From an uncultured Polaribacter sp. (GTDB lineage: Bacteria > Bacteroidota > Bacteroidia > Flavobacteriales > Flavobacteriaceae), in contig NZ_CANMBY010000001.1 in assembly GCF_947496195.1 (NCBI RefSeq), positions 186,001-250,000 of the forward strand: a stretch of 64,000 nt of DNA. The letters run 5' to 3'. The notes beneath the pieces are model-generated. The model was not told the origin of the DNA and did not search any database. It saw nothing but the letters and a program-made list of their open reading frames with translations. Positions 55,666 to 64,000 of this stretch are shown here, in pieces (position 1 is the stretch's first letter; the number at the start of each line of letters is the position of its first letter). The translations under genes and the position numbers were made by a program.

Positions 55666-56397
55666 ATGTCTAAAACTGTAAAGCCTTACAAAGATTCTAA
55701 ACTTGGTAAAAAAGAACAAGTTACTCAAATGTTTGATACCATTTCTAAAAATTACGATGGTTTAAATAGAGTAATCTCTTTAGGAATTGATGTAAAATGG
55801 CGTAAAAAAGTTGTAAAAATTGTTGGTGAAAATAATCCAAAGCAAATACTAGATATTGCAACTGGCACTGGAGATTTAGCGCTAATGATGGCAGAAACTT
55901 TAAATCCTGATAAAGTAATTGGATTAGATATTTCTGCAGGTATGTTAGAGGTTGGTAAACAAAAAATTGCCAAAGCTAAATTATCTGAAAAAATAGATAT
56001 GATTGTTGGTGATTCTGAAGATATGCCTTTCGAAGACAACACCTTTGATGCTATTACTGTTTCTTTTGGAGTAAGAAATTTTGCCAATTTAGACAAAGGT
56101 ATTCAAGAAATTGCTAGGGTATTAAAACCAACAGGAGTGTTAGTTATTTTAGAAACATCAAATCCTACAAAATTTCCATTTAAACAAGGGTATAAATTAT
56201 ATACTAATTTTGTATTACCTATTATTGGAAAATTGTTTTCTAAAGACAAAGTTGCTTACTCTTATCTATCTGAATCTGCAAATTCTTTTCCATTTGGAGA
56301 AACTTTCAACAATATTTTGAAAAAAAATGGGTTTACTCATACAGAACATCAACCTGTAACTTTTGGTTCTGCTACTATTTATACAGCAAAAAAGTAA
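55666..56397 (+). CDS. ubiE: Demethylmenaquinone methyltransferase (UbiE/MenG)
   Basis: A 243-residue SAM-dependent C-methyltransferase that finishes menaquinone, the usual quinone in Bacteroidetes. Motif [16 protein letters not shown], motif [15 protein letters not shown], the [24 protein letters not shown] signature and the ending family motif are present. It is preceded by nfu and followed directly by porT with no gap (stop then ATG). Confidence 0.94.
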   Translation: MSKTVKPYKDSKLGKKEQVTQMFDTISKNYDGLNRVISLGIDVKWRKKVVKIVGENNPKQILDIATGTGDLALMMAETLNPDKVIGLDISAGMLEVGKQKIAKAKLSEKIDMIVGDSEDMPFEDNTFDAITVSFGVRNFANLDKGIQEIARVLKPTGVLVILETSNPTKFPFKQGYKLYTNFVLPIIGKLFSKDKVAYSYLSESANSFPFGETFNNILKKNGFTHTEHQPVTFGSATIYTAKK

Positions 56398-57096
56398 ATG
56401 AGAAAAAAAGTAATTTTAGTATTTCTACTCTTTAGTATATGCACGTCAATCTTTGCACAAAGAGAACGTGTAGAAAATTTACCAACATTCGATAAAAGAA
56501 AAATTCATTATGGTTTTTATCTTGGGGTAAATCAAAATGATTTTAAATTAAACCTTAGAAATAGTGCTATTCAAAATGCAAATATTACTGTAGAACCTTC
56601 TTCTGGTTTTAATGTAGGTTTAATTGCAGATTTAAGGCTTCATAAAAATTTAAATTTACGTTTAGAACCTGGTTTAATTACTAACTCTAAAAATATATAT
56701 TTTAACCATATTGCAACACAAAGAGATAGTGTTAGAGAGGTTAGTTCTACCTTTTTACATGTACCCTTAGTTTTAAAGTTTAGTACAGATAGATACAAAA
56801 ATATTCGTCCTTATTTATTGGCAGGTGTTTCTTATGATTATAATTTTTCTAGTAACGAAAAAAATCAAGATGATAATTCTGCTGGACAATTTAGAATGCA
56901 AACACACAATTTCATGTACGAAGTTGGTATTGGTATAGACATCTACTTATATTTCTTTAAATTTTCTCCTTCTATTCGTGGAGTTTTTGCCATGAATAAT
57001 GAGATTAAATACGATGATGACCCCAATAGCCAATGGACAGCACCAGTGAATTTTATGGGTACTCGTGGAATTTTCTTAAACTTTGCTTTTGAGTAG
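56398..57096 (+). CDS. porT: T9SS-associated outer-membrane protein PorT (SprT)
   Basis: A 232-residue protein with a signal peptide (ending IFAQ, residue about 21) and an eight-strand barrel-like pattern. The opening RVENLPTFDKRKIHYGFYLGVNQNDFKL and the ending TRGIFLNFAFE match the PorT family, which is required for type IX secretion in Porphyromonas and Flavobacterium. The position directly after ubiE is, as I recall, conserved in flavobacteria and supports the call. An alternative name is porin-family protein. It overlaps the next ORF by 14 bases. Confidence 0.87.
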   Translation: MRKKVILVFLLFSICTSIFAQRERVENLPTFDKRKIHYGFYLGVNQNDFKLNLRNSAIQNANITVEPSSGFNVGLIADLRLHKNLNLRLEPGLITNSKNIYFNHIATQRDSVREVSSTFLHVPLVLKFSTDRYKNIRPYLLAGVSYDYNFSSNEKNQDDNSAGQFRMQTHNFMYEVGIGIDIYLYFFKFSPSIRGVFAMNNEIKYDDDPNSQWTAPVNFMGTRGIFLNFAFE

Positions 57097-57439
57097 AAAT
57101 AGTCTGCTAAATAAAAACTTAATTCCATTATTTTTAATTTGGATAGTATTTTTAATTACAATTTTTGCTTCTCTTTTTACGGAAGTAACTTTTAGCACAA
57201 AAAACTCAATTGCATTTGTTCTTTTCTTAATAACTACATATTTATATGCAAAAAACAAAAAATACTATATATATTCTTTTGTTTTAACTTGTTTAGCAGG
57301 TTTATTTGACTTTCTAGATGTGTCTTATTTAAATATAATTTTTAGTTTTTTTATTTTCAAAGTAAATCCAATTTATTTTTTATTAATAATTGTATTCTTA
57401 TACACTAATAAGGATTTAATTGAAGAAAAAATTAAATAA
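57083..57439 (+). CDS. Small membrane protein of unknown function (118 residues)
   Basis: Starts at TTG 57083, overlapping porT by 14 bases; no ATG is in frame, and TTG at 57089 is an alternative. It has about four hydrophobic helices (LIPLFLIWIVFLITIFASL, IAFVLFLITTYLY, YIYSFVLTCLAGLFDF, PIYFLLIIVFLYT). No family is known to me. Its stop is 4 bases from the convergent TrmH gene. The overlap and uninterrupted reading suggest translational coupling to porT. Confidence 0.6.
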   Translation: MLLSRNSLLNKNLIPLFLIWIVFLITIFASLFTEVTFSTKNSIAFVLFLITTYLYAKNKKYYIYSFVLTCLAGLFDFLDVSYLNIIFSFFIFKVNPIYFLLIIVFLYTNKDLIEEKIK

Positions 57440-57442
57440 ACT

Positions 57443-58165
57443 TTAATTTCTTCTAAATTCACTTAATAAAATAGCAGTTGCAGTTGCAACATTTAAACTT
57501 TCAGTTTCTTGTAGATTACCAAATCTTGGGATAGATATTTTATGTTTTATTAAGCTTTTAATTTCGTCAGAAACACCATTTGCTTCATTACCCATAATCA
57601 AAACAGCTTCTTTAGGCAGTTCTTTTTTGTAAACGTTTTCCCCATCCATATCAGCTATAAAAGTAGGTAGTTCTGTATTAGATAAATATTCTTTTAAGTT
57701 TAAATATTTTATAGCTAATCTAGTTAAAGAACCCATACTAGATTGCACAACTTTTTGATTATAACAATCTACAGTTTCATTAGAACACACTAATGTTGTA
57801 ACACCAAACCAATCACACAAACGAATAATTGTTCCTAAATTTCCAGGATCATTAATATCGTCTAAAACTAATATTAAACCTTTGTTACTAATTTCTTTTT
57901 CAGCAGGAATTTTAAAGATGCCAAGTACTTTATTTGGTGTTTTTAGACTACTAATTTTCCTTAATTCTTCATTAGAAATTATTTGACAATTTTTATTCTG
58001 TGTATCAAAATCTTCAGTAGCAAATAATTGATCTAGTTCAAAAGAAGAATTTAATAATTCATTTACAACTTTTACACCTTCTGCTACAAATAATTTGTGC
58101 TTTTGTCTATACTTTTTTTGTGATAAACTTGTTATTAATTTAAGTTGATTTTTAGAGATACTCAT
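57443..58165 (-). CDS. TrmH/SpoU-type RNA 2'-O-methyltransferase
   Basis: A 240-residue enzyme that methylates ribose in rRNA or tRNA. The N-terminal substrate-binding domain has SLSQKKYRQKHKLFVAEGVK; the SPOUT domain has VLDDINDPGNLGTIIRLCDWFG (knot motif 1), MGNEANGVSDEI (motif 2) and IPRFGNLQETESLNVATATAILL (motif 3). The substrate is not determined by sequence. It is oriented against porT and divergent from the next gene. Confidence 0.93.
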   Translation of the reverse strand: MSISKNQLKLITSLSQKKYRQKHKLFVAEGVKVVNELLNSSFELDQLFATEDFDTQNKNCQIISNEELRKISSLKTPNKVLGIFKIPAEKEISNKGLILVLDDINDPGNLGTIIRLCDWFGVTTLVCSNETVDCYNQKVVQSSMGSLTRLAIKYLNLKEYLSNTELPTFIADMDGENVYKKELPKEAVLIMGNEANGVSDEIKSLIKHKISIPRFGNLQETESLNVATATAILLSEFRRN

Positions 58166-58203
58166 TAATCGAATTGAAATACAATTATAACGTTGAAAAA
58201 TAC

Positions 58204-58211
58204 TATTTTTG
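58204..58211 (+). promoter_or_regulatory. -7 element of the TamA-like gene
   Basis: TATTTTTG at 58204-58211 is an exact consensus match. The start near 58217 excludes the TTG at 58193 and favours the ATG at 58235. No -33 element is clear. Confidence 0.5.
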
Positions 58212-58234
58212 ATATTCTTAGCAATGCTAAAGTA

Positions 58235-60715
58235 ATGAAAAAACTTTCTTTTTATTTGTTGATTTTCTTAATTCTTGCAGCTTGTAATTCTACTAAGCAT
58301 GTTAAAGATGGCGATTTTATGTTAACAGATAATTACTTTTTTATTGATAGTACAAAAACAGCTGCTCCAAAACTGCAAAAATATGTTTTACAAAAACCAA
58401 ACTCACGCTTTTTAGGTGTTCCTTTTGGATTATATTTTCATAATATAGGAAATCATGACAAACCCAAAACACCTTCTGAATGGGCTAAAGAAAATCCAAA
58501 TTCTTACAATTTTGTAAAAAAGATTTTCTCTGAAAAACAAAGTATTGCTTATGCTAATTCTTTTATAAACTTAAATAAATGGTTTTTAAGTTATCAAGAA
58601 CCTCAAATTATAAATCCCACAAAAATTAATAGAACCGCAAATAATTTAGCAGCTTATTATAAAACCCAAGGCTTTTTTGATTCTAAAATTAATTATAAAA
58701 TTAAAAGAGATTCTATTAGTAAAAAAGCTGCAGTTTCTTATTTTATTAATAAAGGAAAACCTACAACTTTAGATACTATAAATATTAAAATAGATTCACC
58801 TGTTTTAGATTCTATTTATAAGAATTCTGGTATTAATAGTTTTTTAATTTCTGGTGACCAATATAAAGATCAAACGTTTAGAAGAGAAGCAGCTAATATT
58901 GTAAAACTATATAGAAACTCTGGTATTGTCCACTTTTCTGAATCTGCTTTAGGCTTTTATGTAGATTCAACAAGAACCGATTATAAAACCAATGTAGATT
59001 TTTTAATTTCTTCGAATCGTTTAAAAGAAGAGAATGGAAAATATGTAGAAAAACCATACAGAGTTCATACTATAAATGAAGTTAATGTATATACAGATTA
59101 TACTTTTGCAAAAAAAGGAGATCCAATTAGAGATACTATAAAATATAATGGTATCAACTTTTTTGCTCATGATAAAATAAAATATAATCCTAAATATTTA
59201 TCACAATCTATTTTTTTAGGACCAAATATGATTTATAAAGATACTTTAAGAAACTTAACCAGAAGTCACTTAAAATCTTTAAAAAACTTTAAGTCTACCA
59301 ATATAAACTTTAGTACAATTTCTGGTACTGAAGATCAACTTAGAATGGATGTGTTTTTATCTCCTTTAGAAAAATACACTATTGGTTTCGAAACAGAACT
59401 TACACATTCTAATATTAGAAATATTGGTGTCTCTGGTAAATTTTCATTATCAAACAGAAACACGTTTAGAGGTGCTGAGCTATTTAAAATGTCTTTTTTA
59501 GGTACCTGGTTTAACTCTAATAATGGCCCTGGTTGGGAAATAGGTGCAGATGCTTCTTTAGAAATACCTAGATTTGTAGTACCTTTTGGATTAAGTAGAT
59601 TGGTACCAAAAAGAATGTCTCCTAGAACTATAATTTCTTTAGGAACAAGTTTTCAAAAAAATATTGGTTTAGATAGACAAACTTTCTCTTTCTTAACAGA
59701 TTTTAAATGGCAATACAATTCTAAAAGAACTATTCAATTAGAAGTGCTAAACACACAATACATTAAAAATTTAAATGTTGATAGTTTTTTTAGCATTTAC
59801 AATTCAGAATATCAAAACTTAAATGATATAGCAAAGGTATATTATAATGATCCAAACAGAGTGTTAGCTTTACCTGATGAAGCAGTTTCTTTTATGAATA
59901 CTGTATTTCAAGACAGTGGTTTTCAAGCTTCAAATCCAGATGAATTTAGCAATAATGCGAATATTTTAAATAGATATAATATTATTACTTCAGATTTTAT
60001 CATTCCTACAATTGCTTATTCTTTCACATATAACAATCAATTAGATTTTAAAGATTCTGACTTTTCTTTTTTCAGGTTTAGAATTGCAAATTCTGGAAAT
60101 ATCATGGGTATATTATCTAAGAACACTAATAGTAACAATAAAAAAACTTTTTTAGGAATACCATTAGCTCAGTATTTTAAAACTGATATAGAATACAAGA
60201 AGTTTTGGGGATTAAGAAACAACTCAGTATTTGCAATTAGAACTTTTTTAGGAGCAATTATTACTTATGATAATTCTGACATTCCATTTGTAAAAAGTTA
60301 TTTTGCAGGAGGTTCTAATGATATTAGAGCTTGGCAAACTTATGAACTAGGTCCAGGAAGAAGCAACACAGGATTAGAATTTAATGTTGGTAGTTTTAAA
60401 TTTTTAACTAGTGCAGAATATAGGTTTGATATGTTTAGTAGACTTAAAGGTGCATTATTTATAGATGCTGGAAATATTTGGGATATTTCTGATTCTAGCT
60501 TCGCAGAAGATGGCACTCGATTTACAGGATTATCATCATTAAAAGATATTGCAATTGGTTCTGGTTTTGGTGCAAGGCTAGATTTTAATTTTTTAATCTT
60601 ACGTTTTGATGTAGGCTTTAAAACTTACGAACCCTATTTATCTGGAAATAAATGGTTCAAAAACTATAATTTCTCTAACGCAGTTTATAATATAGGTATT
60701 AACTACCCATTTTAA
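58235..60715 (+). CDS. TamA/BamA-like outer-membrane barrel lipoprotein
   Basis: A lipidated barrel of 826 residues, counting from ATG 58235 (lipobox LILAAC, C17). POTRA-like domains fill the first 350 residues (TYKINK-type GKPTTLDTINIKID and RVHTINEVNVYTDYTFAKKGDP). The C-terminal D15/BamA-type barrel has FKWQYNSKRTIQLEVLNTQYI, the lid motif FVKSYFAGGSNDIRAWQTYELGPG (with the RxxW region) and the ending YNFSNAVYNIGINYPF. It may insert outer-membrane proteins or help assemble them. The lipidation makes it differ from classical BamA. Confidence 0.88.
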   Translation: MKKLSFYLLIFLILAACNSTKHVKDGDFMLTDNYFFIDSTKTAAPKLQKYVLQKPNSRFLGVPFGLYFHNIGNHDKPKTPSEWAKENPNSYNFVKKIFSEKQSIAYANSFINLNKWFLSYQEPQIINPTKINRTANNLAAYYKTQGFFDSKINYKIKRDSISKKAAVSYFINKGKPTTLDTINIKIDSPVLDSIYKNSGINSFLISGDQYKDQTFRREAANIVKLYRNSGIVHFSESALGFYVDSTRTDYKTNVDFLISSNRLKEENGKYVEKPYRVHTINEVNVYTDYTFAKKGDPIRDTIKYNGINFFAHDKIKYNPKYLSQSIFLGPNMIYKDTLRNLTRSHLKSLKNFKSTNINFSTISGTEDQLRMDVFLSPLEKYTIGFETELTHSNIRNIGVSGKFSLSNRNTFRGAELFKMSFLGTWFNSNNGPGWEIGADASLEIPRFVVPFGLSRLVPKRMSPRTIISLGTSFQKNIGLDRQTFSFLTDFKWQYNSKRTIQLEVLNTQYIKNLNVDSFFSIYNSEYQNLNDIAKVYYNDPNRVLALPDEAVSFMNTVFQDSGFQASNPDEFSNNANILNRYNIITSDFIIPTIAYSFTYNNQLDFKDSDFSFFRFRIANSGNIMGILSKNTNSNNKKTFLGIPLAQYFKTDIEYKKFWGLRNNSVFAIRTFLGAIITYDNSDIPFVKSYFAGGSNDIRAWQTYELGPGRSNTGLEFNVGSFKFLTSAEYRFDMFSRLKGALFIDAGNIWDISDSSFAEDGTRFTGLSSLKDIAIGSGFGARLDFNFLILRFDVGFKTYEPYLSGNKWFKNYNFSNAVYNIGINYPF

Positions 60716-60785
60716 AACAGTCTAAAAAATATAACGTTTTCGTTATTTTATACTATTTAAAGAAAAGTAACTTACTATTTTTCAT

Positions 60786-60793
60786 TATTTTTG
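60786..60793 (+). promoter_or_regulatory. fbaA -7 element
   Basis: TATTTTTG at 60786-60793 is an exact consensus match, about 32 bases before the fbaA ATG. No -33 TTG is seen. Confidence 0.45.
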
Positions 60794-60824
60794 AAGTATT
60801 AATTTATAAATAAATCAACTTATC

Positions 60825-61892
60825 ATGGGTCATAATATTAAACCTGGTGTAGCAACTGGAAAAGAAGTTCAAGAAATTTTTAACTATGCAAAAGAAAAAG
60901 GTTTTGCTTTACCAGCGGTTAATGTAGTAGGTTCTAACACAATAAATGCGGTTTTAGAAACTGCAAAAGAATTAAACTCTCCTGTAATTATTCAATTTTC
61001 TAATGGAGGTGCACAATTTAATGCTGGTAAAGGTTTATCTAACGAAAACCAAAAAGCTGCAATTGCTGGTGGTATTGCTGGTGCAAAACATGTAAACGAA
61101 TTAGCAGAAGCTTATGGTGTTCCTGTAATTTTACATACAGATCATTGTGCAAAAAAATTATTGCCTTGGATAGATGGTTTATTAGATGCATCTGAAAAGC
61201 ATTTTGCAGAAACAGGTAAACCATTATATAGTTCTCATATGATAGATTTATCTGAAGAGCCTTTAGAAGAAAACATGGAAATTTGTAAAGAATACTTAGC
61301 TAGAATGAGCAAAATGGGTATGACTTTAGAAATTGAATTAGGAATAACTGGTGGTGAAGAAGATGGAGTTGATAATTCTGATGTTGATGCTTCTAAATTA
61401 TATACTCAACCAGAAGAGGTTGCTTATGCTTACGAAGAGTTAATGAAAGTTTCACCACAATTTACAATTGCAGCTGCTTTTGGTAACGTACATGGTGTTT
61501 ATAAACCAGGTAATGTAAAATTAACTCCTAAAATCTTAAAGAATTCTCAAGAGTTTGTAACTAAGAAATTTGGTGTTGAAGAAAATCATATCGATTTTGT
61601 TTTTCATGGTGGTTCTGGTTCTACTGTAGAAGAAATTAGAGAAGCAATTGGGTATGGTGTTATAAAAATGAACATTGACACAGATTTACAGTTTGCTTTT
61701 ACAGAAGGTATTCGTGATTACATGCAAGGTAAAGCAGATTATTTAGCAACTCAAATTGGAAACCCAGAAGGAGCTGACCAACCTAACAAAAAATATTACG
61801 ATCCAAGAAAATGGTTACGTTTAGGTGAAGAGACATTTAAAACAAGATTAAAGCAAGCATTTGCAGACTTGAATAATGTAGATACTTTATAA
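60825..61892 (+). CDS. fbaA: Class II fructose-bisphosphate aldolase
   Basis: A 355-residue zinc aldolase that splits fructose 1,6-bisphosphate into DHAP and glyceraldehyde 3-phosphate. It has the zinc-binding HTDHCAKKLLPW, the second His in FVFHGGSGST (with glycine-rich phosphate loop) and AAAFGNVHGVYKPGNVKL, plus KMNIDTDLQFAFTEGIRDY. The length matches the E. coli class IIA enzyme (359). It is a single gene with its own terminator. Confidence 0.97.
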   Translation: MGHNIKPGVATGKEVQEIFNYAKEKGFALPAVNVVGSNTINAVLETAKELNSPVIIQFSNGGAQFNAGKGLSNENQKAAIAGGIAGAKHVNELAEAYGVPVILHTDHCAKKLLPWIDGLLDASEKHFAETGKPLYSSHMIDLSEEPLEENMEICKEYLARMSKMGMTLEIELGITGGEEDGVDNSDVDASKLYTQPEEVAYAYEELMKVSPQFTIAAAFGNVHGVYKPGNVKLTPKILKNSQEFVTKKFGVEENHIDFVFHGGSGSTVEEIREAIGYGVIKMNIDTDLQFAFTEGIRDYMQGKADYLATQIGNPEGADQPNKKYYDPRKWLRLGEETFKTRLKQAFADLNNVDTL

Positions 61893-61913
61893 AGCATATT
61901 ACAAATACAATAA

Positions 61914-61947
61914 AAAAACATCCTAAGTATATTAGGATGTTTTTTTT
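61914..61947 (+). terminator. Terminator after fbaA
   Basis: ACATCCTAA (61918-61926) pairs with TTAGGATGT (61932-61940), with flanking A and T tracts. Confidence 0.9.
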
Positions 61948-61995
61948 ATTATTAATAATCGTGTTAAAGAAACATCTATAGTTTATAAAAACTAT

Positions 61996-62003
61996 TATAT
62001 TTG
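61996..62003 (+). promoter_or_regulatory. accD -7 element
   Basis: TATATTTG at 61996-62003 is an exact consensus match, 35 bases before the accD ATG. No -33 element is clear. Confidence 0.5.
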
Positions 62004-62038
62004 TAGACTATTTTATACTAAAAACTAAATAAAAGTTT

Positions 62039-62911
62039 ATGGCTTGGTTTAAGAGAACAGATAAAGGTATACAGACTCCAACAGAAGAAAAAAAAGACAC
62101 TCCAAAAGGCTTGTGGTATAAAACACCAAGTGGTAAAATTATTGACACAGAAGAACTTAAGAAAAATTTATATGTAAGTCCAGAAGATGGTTATCATGTA
62201 AGAATTGGTAGTAAAGAATATTTCGAATTATTTTTTGATGACAATAAATTTGAAGAATTAGATAAAAATTTAACTTCAAAAGATCCATTAAAATTCGAAG
62301 ACACAAAAAAATATACTGATAGAGTTAAGGCTGCTCAAGATAAAACCAAATTAAAAGATGCTGTAAGAACTGCAGTAGGTAAATCTTTAGGTAGAGATTT
62401 AGTTATAGCTGCAATGGATTTTGCATTTATTGGTGGTTCTATGGGTTCTGTTGTAGGAGAAAAAATAGCAAGAGCTATAAATTATTCTATAGAGCATAAA
62501 ATTCCTTTTTTAATGATTTCTAAATCAGGTGGTGCAAGAATGATGGAAGCTTCTCTTTCTTTAATGCAATTAGTAAAAACATCAGCAAAATTAGCACAAT
62601 TAGCAGAAGCTAAAATCCCATACATATCTTTATGTACAGATCCTACTACTGGAGGTACAACTGCATCTTATGCAATGTTGGGTGATATAAATATTGCAGA
62701 ACCAAATGCTTTAATAGCTTTTGCAGGACCAAGAGTTGTAAAAGATACTACTGGTAAAGAATTACCAGAAGGTTTTCAACGTTCTGAGTTTGTATTAGAA
62801 CATGGTTTCTTAGATGCAATTTACGAACGTAAAGAATTAAAAAAGCAAGTAAATTTATATATCGATTTAATTCAGAATCTTCCAATAAGAAAAGAAGAAA
62901 TTGTTTCTTAA
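62039..62911 (+). CDS. accD: Acetyl-CoA carboxylase carboxyltransferase beta subunit, zinc-ribbon cysteines lost
   Basis: A 290-residue carboxyltransferase subunit that makes malonyl-CoA with AccA. The crotonase-like core is intact ([60 protein letters not shown]). The N-terminal zinc ribbon, normally with two CxxC pairs (CPSC and CPxC), reads TPSG and SPED here: all four cysteines are replaced, although the flanking sequence ([25 protein letters not shown]) still aligns. The zinc site is therefore absent. I recall the same in some flavobacterial AccD proteins. Confidence 0.95.
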   Translation: MAWFKRTDKGIQTPTEEKKDTPKGLWYKTPSGKIIDTEELKKNLYVSPEDGYHVRIGSKEYFELFFDDNKFEELDKNLTSKDPLKFEDTKKYTDRVKAAQDKTKLKDAVRTAVGKSLGRDLVIAAMDFAFIGGSMGSVVGEKIARAINYSIEHKIPFLMISKSGGARMMEASLSLMQLVKTSAKLAQLAEAKIPYISLCTDPTTGGTTASYAMLGDINIAEPNALIAFAGPRVVKDTTGKELPEGFQRSEFVLEHGFLDAIYERKELKKQVNLYIDLIQNLPIRKEEIVS

Positions 62912-62974
62912 TATAAAGAAAATGTAACTTTCTAAAAAGAAAGGATTTACCACTTATTTATTAAAAAAATAATC

Positions 62975-62982
62975 TATATTTG
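62975..62982 (+). promoter_or_regulatory. rpsO -7 element
   Basis: TATATTTG at 62975-62982 is an exact consensus match. The leader of about 50 bases holds AGCT repeats that could pair; S15 proteins elsewhere bind their own leader, but no clear site can be assigned. Confidence 0.5.
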
Positions 62983-63037
62983 CAGCTGCAAAGCAAAAAG
63001 CTAGGCAATACATAAAAATCATTTAAATAATATTGGC

Positions 63038-63307
63038 ATGTACTTAACAAAAGAAGTAAAAGAAGGAATCTTCGAAAAACACGGTAAAGGTAAAAACGAT
63101 ACTGGTAATTCAGAAGGTCAAATTGCGTTATTTACGCACAGAATCAACCACTTAACAGAGCACTTAAAAAGAAATCGTAAAGATTTTAATACAGAGCGTT
63201 CTCTAGTAAGAATGGTTGGTAAACGTAGAAGTTTATTAGATTACTTAAAGAAAACAGATATCACAAGATATCGTGCAATCATTAAAGAATTAGGAATTAG
63301 AAAATAA
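63038..63307 (+). CDS. rpsO: 30S ribosomal protein S15
   Basis: An 89-residue four-helix protein that binds 16S rRNA helices 20-22 and organises the central domain. The opening MYLTKEVKEGIFEKHGKGK and the RNA-binding segments ALFTHRINHLTEHLKRN and LVRMVGKRRSLLDYL are standard. It is followed by a terminator and then pnp, the usual rpsO-pnp order. Confidence 0.97.
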   Translation: MYLTKEVKEGIFEKHGKGKNDTGNSEGQIALFTHRINHLTEHLKRNRKDFNTERSLVRMVGKRRSLLDYLKKTDITRYRAIIKELGIRK

Positions 63308-63312
63308 TTTAA

Positions 63313-63349
63313 AAAAAAAAAGAGGCTCTATATGCGCCTCTTTTTTTTT
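63313..63349 (+). terminator. Terminator between rpsO and pnp
   Basis: AGAGGC (63321-63326) with GCCTCT (63336-63341), extended by A and T tracts on each side, forms a hairpin followed by T to 63349. Confidence 0.82.
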
Positions 63350-63530
63350 ATATCTTCTCAAAGTTTCGCTTTTAAACTTAAAATAGAAGCATACATCTTA
63401 AAAGAGTAACAAACTTTTAAGTAAGAAAAATCAAAAGAAGTAACAAACCTTTTGAATTTCCATTGGAAAAAAACATCCAACAACTACAACACAACAACAA
63501 ATTAATTAAAAATTAGAATTTAAAAATTTT

Positions 63531-64000
63531 ATGATTCCAAAAGTATTTAGAGAGGTCATAGACCTTGGAGATGGAAGAACCATTTCATTAGAAACTGGTA
63601 AGCTTGCAAAACAAGCTCATGGTTCAGTTGTTGTTCAATCAGGTAAGTGTATGTTATTATGTACAGTTGTATCAAATTATCATCAAGCAGATGTAGATTT
63701 TTTACCTTTAACTGTAGATTATAGAGAAAAATTTGCTGCTGCAGGACGTTATCCTGGAGGTTTCTTTAAAAGAGAAGCAAGACCAAGTGATGGTGAAGTA
63801 TTAACAATGCGTTTAGTAGACCGTGTTTTACGCCCATTATTTCCAAAAGATTATCATGCAGAAACTCAGGTTATGATTCAGATGATGTCTCATGATGATG
63901 ATGTTATGCCTGATGCAATGGCTGGTTTAGCTGCTTCTGCTGCTATTCAGTTATCAGACATTCCGTTCGAAACTCCAATTTCAGAAGTTAGAGTTGCAAG
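63531..64000 (+). CDS. pnp: Polyribonucleotide nucleotidyltransferase (5' part, cut by window edge)
   Basis: The first 156 codons of PNPase, the phosphorolytic 3'-5' exoribonuclease of the degradosome. Visible are the opening [81 protein letters not shown] and the [19 protein letters not shown] segment of the first RNase PH domain. The rest lies outside the window. ATG 63531 has no competing start and lies in the classic rpsO-pnp order. Confidence 0.96.
   Translation, partial: MIPKVFREVIDLGDGRTISLETGKLAKQAHGSVVVQSGKCMLLCTVVSNYHQADVDFLPLTVDYREKFAAAGRYPGGFFKREARPSDGEVLTMRLVDRVLRPLFPKDYHAETQVMIQMMSHDDDVMPDAMAGLAASAAIQLSDIPFETPISEVRVA

Overview
The window looks like a stretch of chromosome from a marine, gliding member of the Flavobacteriaceae (Bacteroidetes), close to Polaribacter or Tenacibaculum. 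The evidence is very AT-rich DNA, promoters of the Bacteroidetes form (-33 TTTG/TTG and -7 TAnnTTTG), no Shine-Dalgarno pattern, the gliding and type IX secretion (T9SS) genes gldKLMN and porT, a TonB-dependent receptor, and flavobacterial gene order (topA, ureohydrolase, gldKLMN; miaB, sigma-54 activator, lptE, secG, groESL; mreBCD, mrdA, rodA). I see no phage, insertion sequence, CRISPR array or rRNA operon. The genes are mostly core genes.

Layout. Positions 1-345 hold two SAM-sensing leaders pointing away from each other: a SAM-I riboswitch on the minus strand, cut by the window edge, and a SAM-II-type pseudoknot in the metK leader. Next come metK, a large secreted zinc metalloprotease, a SulP transporter, an EEP-family hydrolase coupled to an MscS channel, and a Spy-like small protein (to 9.3 kb). 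From 9.3 to 13.5 kb is a minus-strand run: gamma carbonic anhydrase, a LytTR regulator with its TPR histidine kinase, and a carboxypeptidase-regulatory-like protein. From 13.7 to 21 kb are a VWA protein, a glucosaminidase/LysM lipoprotein, a PLP-dependent deaminase, a GH16 enzyme with a T9SS sorting tail, a YiiX lipoprotein, an ABC-F protein, DUF983 and an FAD oxidoreductase.

Positions 22-30.3 kb carry gldKLMN (T9SS and gliding motor), an arginase-like protein that has lost metal ligands, and topA. Positions 30.5-37.3 kb read rightwards: miaB, a sigma-54 activator, a small ORF, lptE, a TPR-like protein, secG, groES and groEL. Positions 38-42 kb form a minus-strand metal module: HYC_CC_PP protein, TonB receptor, HMA protein and HMA-MauE membrane protein. 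A GAF protein, an unlisted 41-residue ORF and purH follow, then the elongation operon mreB-mreC-mreD-mrdA-rodA. Past 50 kb are rpsT, tRNA-Glu, proS, a low-complexity lipoprotein, an OMPP1/FadL-like porin, an Nfu scaffold, ubiE, porT, a TrmH methyltransferase, a TamA-like lipoprotein, fbaA, an accD without its zinc ribbon, rpsO and the start of pnp.

Links across the window: gldKLMN and porT belong to the secretion system that should export the GH16 enzyme. The two SAM leaders tie methionine and SAM synthesis to one signal. The clearest points for a second look are the divergent pair of SAM riboswitch classes, the degenerate ureohydrolase next to gldK, the metal-uptake module, the zinc-less AccD, and several dispersed palindromes between genes.
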